Positions 5,192 through 7,885 of a stretch of DNA of 7,885 nucleotides are shown here, piece after piece. The DNA lies in NCBI GenBank assembly GCA_027074805.1, contig JALTCK010000064.1, positions 1 through 7,885 of the forward strand. Reading direction: 5' to 3'. Numbering within the stretch: position 1 is the stretch's first letter; every line of letters begins with the position of its first letter. This DNA comes from Thermococcus sp. GTDB lineage: Archaea; Methanobacteriota_B; Thermococci; Thermococcales; Thermococcaceae. Both the position numbers and the translations under genes were made by a program. The notes beneath the pieces were generated by a model. It saw only the letters and a list, made by a program, of their open reading frames with translations, made no database searches and had not been told where the DNA came from.

Positions 5192-6397
5192 TTATCCCTC
5201 AATCACATAGTCATACTGAACATCATAGAGAAACCTCGGTACCTCATCCCCAGTGAGAACCATCACGTCAGATGGGTATCTCCCTTTCGCGCTCTTCCCA
5301 GACTTCACTTCAACTCTCATGCCTGGAACCACGGCGTCTATCTCGTAGTCCTTTGTCCTGAAGTAATAAACCCGTCTGAACTTCCGGTAGAGGTGTTCTT
5401 GGACGATCCACTCGTAGAGAACTGAGTCCTCAAGCTTCACCCGGGCCCACTCGGAGAATGCCCTCGCCATCAGAGGATCCCTTATAGCGAACTTCTTGTT
5501 CTTTTTGTGAATGATCTTGTCCCCTCTCTCGGAGAAGGGGATCTCAAGGAGTATCCTCAGCTCGGAGAGTACGGAGACGTAGGTTCTCGCGGTGTCCCTG
5601 TTGATCCCAGCTTCCTCGGCGATCTCTGTGTATGAAACCGGACTGGGCGCTTTGGATATGATGGCCCCCAGGATTTCCCTCGCGGTTTCGGGATCTTTTT
5701 CCCGCTCCAAGCTCCTTAGATCAGCTTTAAGCGCACCGATGATGTCCCCCTTCCTGATCCTCCTGTTCAGGTAAGCGGCGTAGCCGCCGGTTTTTAGGTA
5801 CATTTCGAAGGCATCCCGCCCCTTTCCGTCGAAATAGTCCTCAACGCCGGTTACCAGCTGATAGTAGTCCCTGAAGCCAAGGGGCATTATCTCAAGGACT
5901 TTACCTTTTCCTTTTCTTCCGGCGAAGTTGCCGACGGCCCTGTCGAGGTTCACTGAAACGGAACCCATCACGACCACAACGTCTTTCTTGAGTTTCCCCC
6001 TGTTTATCATATTTATAATGCCCTTCCACCAGTTCCTGACCGAGGTAACTTCATCGAGGAATATCAGGGAGCTCTCTATCCCCTTGCCATCCCGGAGTTT
6101 CAGGTAGGCCTGGAGAACCGCAGACAGATCGTTCTGGTCGTTGAGCATCGTGCAGTCGTAGTAGAAGATTTTATATGGATTGGAGACCTTTCCCCCTAAG
6201 AGTTGCTTTATGAGCAGCTTGACTCCAAGGGTCTTTCCAACCCTCCTCGGCCCGACGAGGAAGTTGACTGAGAAAGGCTCCAGCGACAGCTCCCGTATCC
6301 ACGACGGCACGTACCTGTACTGCAGTTCGCTCCACTCTTCAATGTCCGGGTCTTCCTCATGAAGCCACCAGGGGTTGTACTCTTCGAGGTCGAACAT
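5192..6397 (-). CDS. AAA_14/DUF4143-type ATPase with wHTH and nuclease-like C-terminus
   Basis: The protein has 401 residues from ATG 6395-6397. It has an N-terminal AAA+ domain with Walker A GPRRVGKT (49-56), Walker B LIFLDE (111-116) and a sensor-like VVVMGSVSVN (141-150). Then comes a TGGY segment (203-206) typical of this family, a winged helix at about 250-290 (VSYTEIAEEAGINRDTARTY), and a DUF4143-like C-terminus with EID (352-354) and EVK (363-365), the spacing of a PD-(D/E)xK nuclease fold. These ATPases (COG1373-like) are abundant in Thermococcales; their cellular role is not settled, and links to DNA handling or mobile elements are proposed. Motifs are intact, so the gene is probably functional. 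No ribosome-binding site is seen and the TATA box predicts a transcript starting at or next to the ATG. The gene ends 83 bases before the reductase start, without an obvious terminator. Confidence 0.9.
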   Translation of the reverse strand: MFDLEEYNPWWLHEEDPDIEEWSELQYRYVPSWIRELSLEPFSVNFLVGPRRVGKTLGVKLLIKQLLGGKVSNPYKIFYYDCTMLNDQNDLSAVLQAYLKLRDGKGIESSLIFLDEVTSVRNWWKGIINMINRGKLKKDVVVVMGSVSVNLDRAVGNFAGRKGKGKVLEIMPLGFRDYYQLVTGVEDYFDGKGRDAFEMYLKTGGYAAYLNRRIRKGDIIGALKADLRSLEREKDPETAREILGAIISKAPSPVSYTEIAEEAGINRDTARTYVSVLSELRILLEIPFSERGDKIIHKKNKKFAIRDPLMARAFSEWARVKLEDSVLYEWIVQEHLYRKFRRVYYFRTKDYEIDAVVPGMRVEVKSGKSAKGRYPSDVMVLTGDEVPRFLYDVQYDYVIEG

Positions 6398-6420
6398 GAT
6401 GGTTTCTATTACCCACTCGT

Positions 6421-6429
6421 TTATATACT
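6421..6429 (-). promoter_or_regulatory. TATA box of the ATPase gene, leaderless transcript predicted
   Basis: The minus strand reads GTATATAAA. With a spacing of about 26 bases, transcription starts near 6399, only two bases from the ATG at 6397. Together with the absence of a purine-rich ribosome-binding site this predicts a leaderless mRNA, unlike the neighbouring genes which have GGTGA sites. Confidence 0.6.
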
Positions 6430-6524
6430 TTGCGGAATGCCGTTCAGCAACCCTTTATAAATCCTTGCTGGATGACATTAGGCAAGCATTTATAAATCCC
6501 TGCAGAATACCAGCCCGCAACAAA
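6421..6524. repeat. Three degenerate 34-35-base tandem repeats covering the ATPase promoter
   Basis: Units at 6421-6454, 6455-6489 and 6490-6524 each open with TTTATA (TTTATAAATCC in the second and third) and carry a core of the form TGC-n-G-RAT-n-n-C followed near the end by GCA or GCAA. By hand, units two and three agree at 24 of 35 positions and units one and three at 22 of 34. TTGC and GCAA at the two sides give most units a partial inverted symmetry. The first unit's TTTATA is the promoter TATA of the ATPase. The array could be a repeated operator, tandem duplicated promoters, or the remains of a small repeat family. A weaker fourth copy may lie at about 6540-6562. Confidence 0.6.
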
Positions 6525-6606
6525 AGTCAAGGCAAATCGATAAATGCAGCCATGATGGCAAGAAATACAGGGGTGCTTTTCCCCCATCTGGACAGGGGGG
6601 CTTTGA
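6525..6606. other. Non-coding stretch with G/C-run hairpin
   Basis: The 460-base span 6398-6857 holds no intact gene: it contains the tandem repeats, this stretch and a decayed ORF. Within this stretch are runs of G (6570-6573), C (6581-6585) and G (6595-6600) that could pair in two mutually exclusive ways, and an interrupted palindrome GCC-ATGAT-GGC at 6549-6559. No promoter, RNA gene or convincing coding frame was recognised. Confidence 0.4.
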
Positions 6607-6825
6607 ATGACTGCGCGGGGAAACTCAGGGTTGAGGTTCCGTTCTAAACGCGACATGGAGGAGAGGCTCGCCTTCATACGTCTCTAAGTGAGAAAGCTGA
6701 AGGAGAATCCGGACGAGGTGTTTAAAGAGCAGGCCAGGCTCGTCAACTCTTTTCTGCAGGCGGCTAAAGACTTTCCTCTCACAAGGGAGGAATACCTGAG
6801 GCTGAAGGGCGAGCTGAAGGAGTAG
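6607..6825 (+). pseudogene. Decayed small gene with in-frame stop
   Basis: A plus-strand frame opens at ATG 6607 (second ATG 6655), meets TAA at 6685-6687, then continues in frame to TAG at 6823-6825. After the stop it reads like real, charged helical archaeal protein: KLKENPDEVFKEQARLVNSF, then LTREEYLRLKGELKE. The segment just before the stop, MEERLAFIRL, is of the same character, so the TAA probably interrupts one former protein of about 55-70 residues. A GTG directly after the stop (6688) could start a 45-residue protein, but it has no ribosome-binding site. I do not recognise the family with certainty. The regular charged helices resemble small antitoxin-like proteins, which is only an impression. 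Confidence 0.5.
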
Positions 6826-6857
6826 GAGGACTCAAGCACCTGAAGGAGAAGGAACAA

Positions 6858-7433
6858 GTGGCTTTTAGAAGACCCCCACTCTTAAAGCCGTTCTCCTCAG
6901 CAGAGCGAGTCCTGAACTACTCACCAAAGAGAAATCTTTACCGGATGTCCTCAATTGAAGGTTCTCTGAGTCAGGTAATGACGGGCATCATCAGGGACGA
7001 GCCGATACCACCGAACCACTTCAATCCGGAGGCTAAGAAGATCGAGCCGATTATCATGAGGATGCTGGCCAAGAGAAAGGAGGAGCGCTACCAGTCGATT
7101 GGGGAACTCCAGCGCGATTTAGCCAAGGTTCTCAACATTACCTACTCCGAGAACTTGAAGAGGAGCAAGACCCTCGGCGACGTCAGAAGAACGGTTTACT
7201 ACCTCACGGAACTGCTTCTCATCAACCTCAAAACTAACAACGCTGGCGAGGCCTACAAGTACTCAAGCGATCTGACATTCTACATTAACGGGGAACTGAA
7301 GAGCGAGGTTGAAAACCTCACCGAGCAGCTGAAGCTCCGCCTTGAGGAAAACTTGAATATACCGCCGGAGCTCGTTGAGAAGGCCGAGATACTCACCCAT
7401 AAAGTCAGGCTGGGGTTCGAGAAGATCGGTTAA
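6858..7433 (+). pseudogene. C-terminal remnant of a eukaryotic-type Ser/Thr protein kinase with helical tail
   Basis: The open frame runs from GTG 6858 (191 residues); an ATG at 6945 is also possible. Residues about 36-93 match the end of a Hanks-type kinase C-lobe: SLSQVMTGIIRDEPIPP, then IIMRMLAKRKEERYQSIGEL and QRDLAKVL, with the conserved arginine of subdomain XI (Arg77 in KEERY). Everything needed for catalysis is missing: no glycine loop, no VAIK lysine, no HRD, no DFG. Residues 1-30 do not look like kinase sequence and probably come from a rearrangement joint. Residues 95-191 form a helical tail. No TATA box or ribosome-binding site is convincing. I therefore read it as a 5'-deleted kinase gene, although a translated tail fragment cannot be excluded. 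It converges on the next gene with 50 bases between stops. Confidence 0.68.
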
Positions 7434-7441
7434 AAAGCCCC

Positions 7442-7448
7442 TTTTTTT
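7442..7448 (+). terminator. T7 tract after the kinase remnant
   Basis: Seven T in the sense strand begin nine bases after the TAA at 7431-7433, preceded by AAAAAGCCCC. This is a typical Thermococcales intrinsic terminator signal and suggests that the former kinase gene ended here. It lies in the 50-base gap between two converging genes. Confidence 0.5.
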
Positions 7449-7483
7449 CATTATATACCTAGAAAGCAAAGAAGGAAAGGGTT

Positions 7484-7885
7484 TCAAAGCTTCAGCATCT
7501 TATTGTAAGCAGCGTCCAACAGCGCTATCAGCGTCGTCCTTGTCTCCTGCGATGGAGTGACTTCCTCATGTATCCTTACTTCAATTGCCCTTTTTAGTTC
7601 ATCAAGCTCTTCGGGAACATGTTTCTCCCCCAGCGCGGCCTTTTGTATCGCGGCCACGGCTGAGTACGCTGAGGATAAATTCCCCCTAAGGATGCTTTCT
7701 CGTGCTTTCTGGAACAATTCTACCAAGTTCACAGTTTGATGTTTATCACTTTCTCCAGCATTGACGGAAACAACGTTGTTTTCACCAACGGTTATGGTTA
7801 CGGGACCCTCGGCATTGGTGACGGTGATAGTGGGTCCGGCCATGGAAAGGTTCTTGGTAATTTCCTTGGCCATTCTCTTTAACAT
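7484..7885 (-). CDS. Uncharacterised protein: glycine-rich beta segment plus helical tail (may be partial at N-terminus)
   Basis: The frame is open to the last base of the window, where an ATG occupies 7883-7885. It may start there, at the second ATG 7871-7873, or further right outside the window. Of the 133 visible residues, about 17-44 alternate beta-prone residues with Gly/Asn turns (GPTITVTNAEGPVTITVGEN, then NVVSVNAG). That is the style of the short GNxVxVG beta modules seen beside nucleotide-binding and TIR proteins in prokaryotic conflict systems, but no family is claimed. Residues 50-133 are helical, with AY...GE, an EELDELKR helix and VRIHEE. No signal peptide, membrane segment or metal-binding motif is seen. 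The tail resembles the tail of the converging kinase remnant by hand alignment, hinting at a functional pair. The codon pattern looks like a real gene. Confidence 0.7.
   Translation of the reverse strand: MLKRMAKEITKNLSMAGPTITVTNAEGPVTITVGENNVVSVNAGESDKHQTVNLVELFQKARESILRGNLSSAYSAVAAIQKAALGEKHVPEELDELKRAIEVRIHEEVTPSQETRTTLIALLDAAYNKMLKL

Noticed and set aside
6421..6524. CRISPR array
   Set aside because: The units are adjacent without unique spacers, are poorly conserved and number only three, and no cas gene is present.
6375..6647. 90-codon plus-strand open frame starting inside the ATPase gene
   Set aside because: It runs through the promoter repeats with no recognisable protein character and no ribosome-binding site.
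6444..6677. 77-codon minus-strand open frame over the repeat region
   Set aside because: It lies across the tandem repeats and the decayed plus-strand gene, shows no domain, and its C-terminal part merely translates the repeat units.

Overview
The window reads as a chromosomal segment of a hyperthermophilic euryarchaeon of the order Thermococcales (Thermococcus or Pyrococcus type). The evidence is a ribosomal protein L7Ae start that matches what I remember of Thermococcales L7Ae almost residue for residue, short intergenic gaps, TTTATAAA-type TATA boxes about 30-40 bases ahead of starts, GGTGA Shine-Dalgarno sites, T-rich sense-strand ends in place of classic hairpin terminators, and several archaea-typical protein families. 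All identifications are from memory of families; no search was run.

Layout. Positions 1-6397 are read almost entirely from the minus strand. Following transcription (right to left): an AAA_14/DUF4143-type ATPase (5192-6397) with a probably leaderless promoter; a zinc ribbon-PUA-PAPS reductase-ferredoxin fusion (3213-5108); overlapping it by 49 bases, a membrane-anchored winged-helix regulator with an outside sensor domain (2296-3261); a zinc-ribbon protein of the COG1326/HVO_0476 type (1553-2167); a degenerate RecA/KaiC-like protein fused to a V4R domain (166-1353); and the first 29 codons of L7Ae (1-88), whose leader holds a possible L7Ae-binding kink motif and an 11-bp inverted repeat covering its ribosome-binding site.

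Positions 6398-7885 look different. Three degenerate 34-35-base tandem repeats, each opening with a TATA-like TTTATA, sit at and upstream of the ATPase promoter. They are followed by a decayed small gene with an in-frame stop (6607-6825), then a plus-strand C-terminal remnant of a eukaryotic-type Ser/Thr kinase (6858-7433) that has lost its catalytic half. It converges on a minus-strand protein (7484-7885) with a glycine-rich beta segment and a helical tail. The tails of these two neighbours show a weak hand-alignable similarity, which is the best hint here of an uncharacterised partnership (kinase plus adaptor), now apparently broken.

Working together: the reductase fusion and the membrane regulator are the only pair with clear translational coupling, suggesting that the regulator senses something outside the cell linked to the reductase. 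The other minus-strand genes mostly have their own TATA boxes and are probably separate transcription units.
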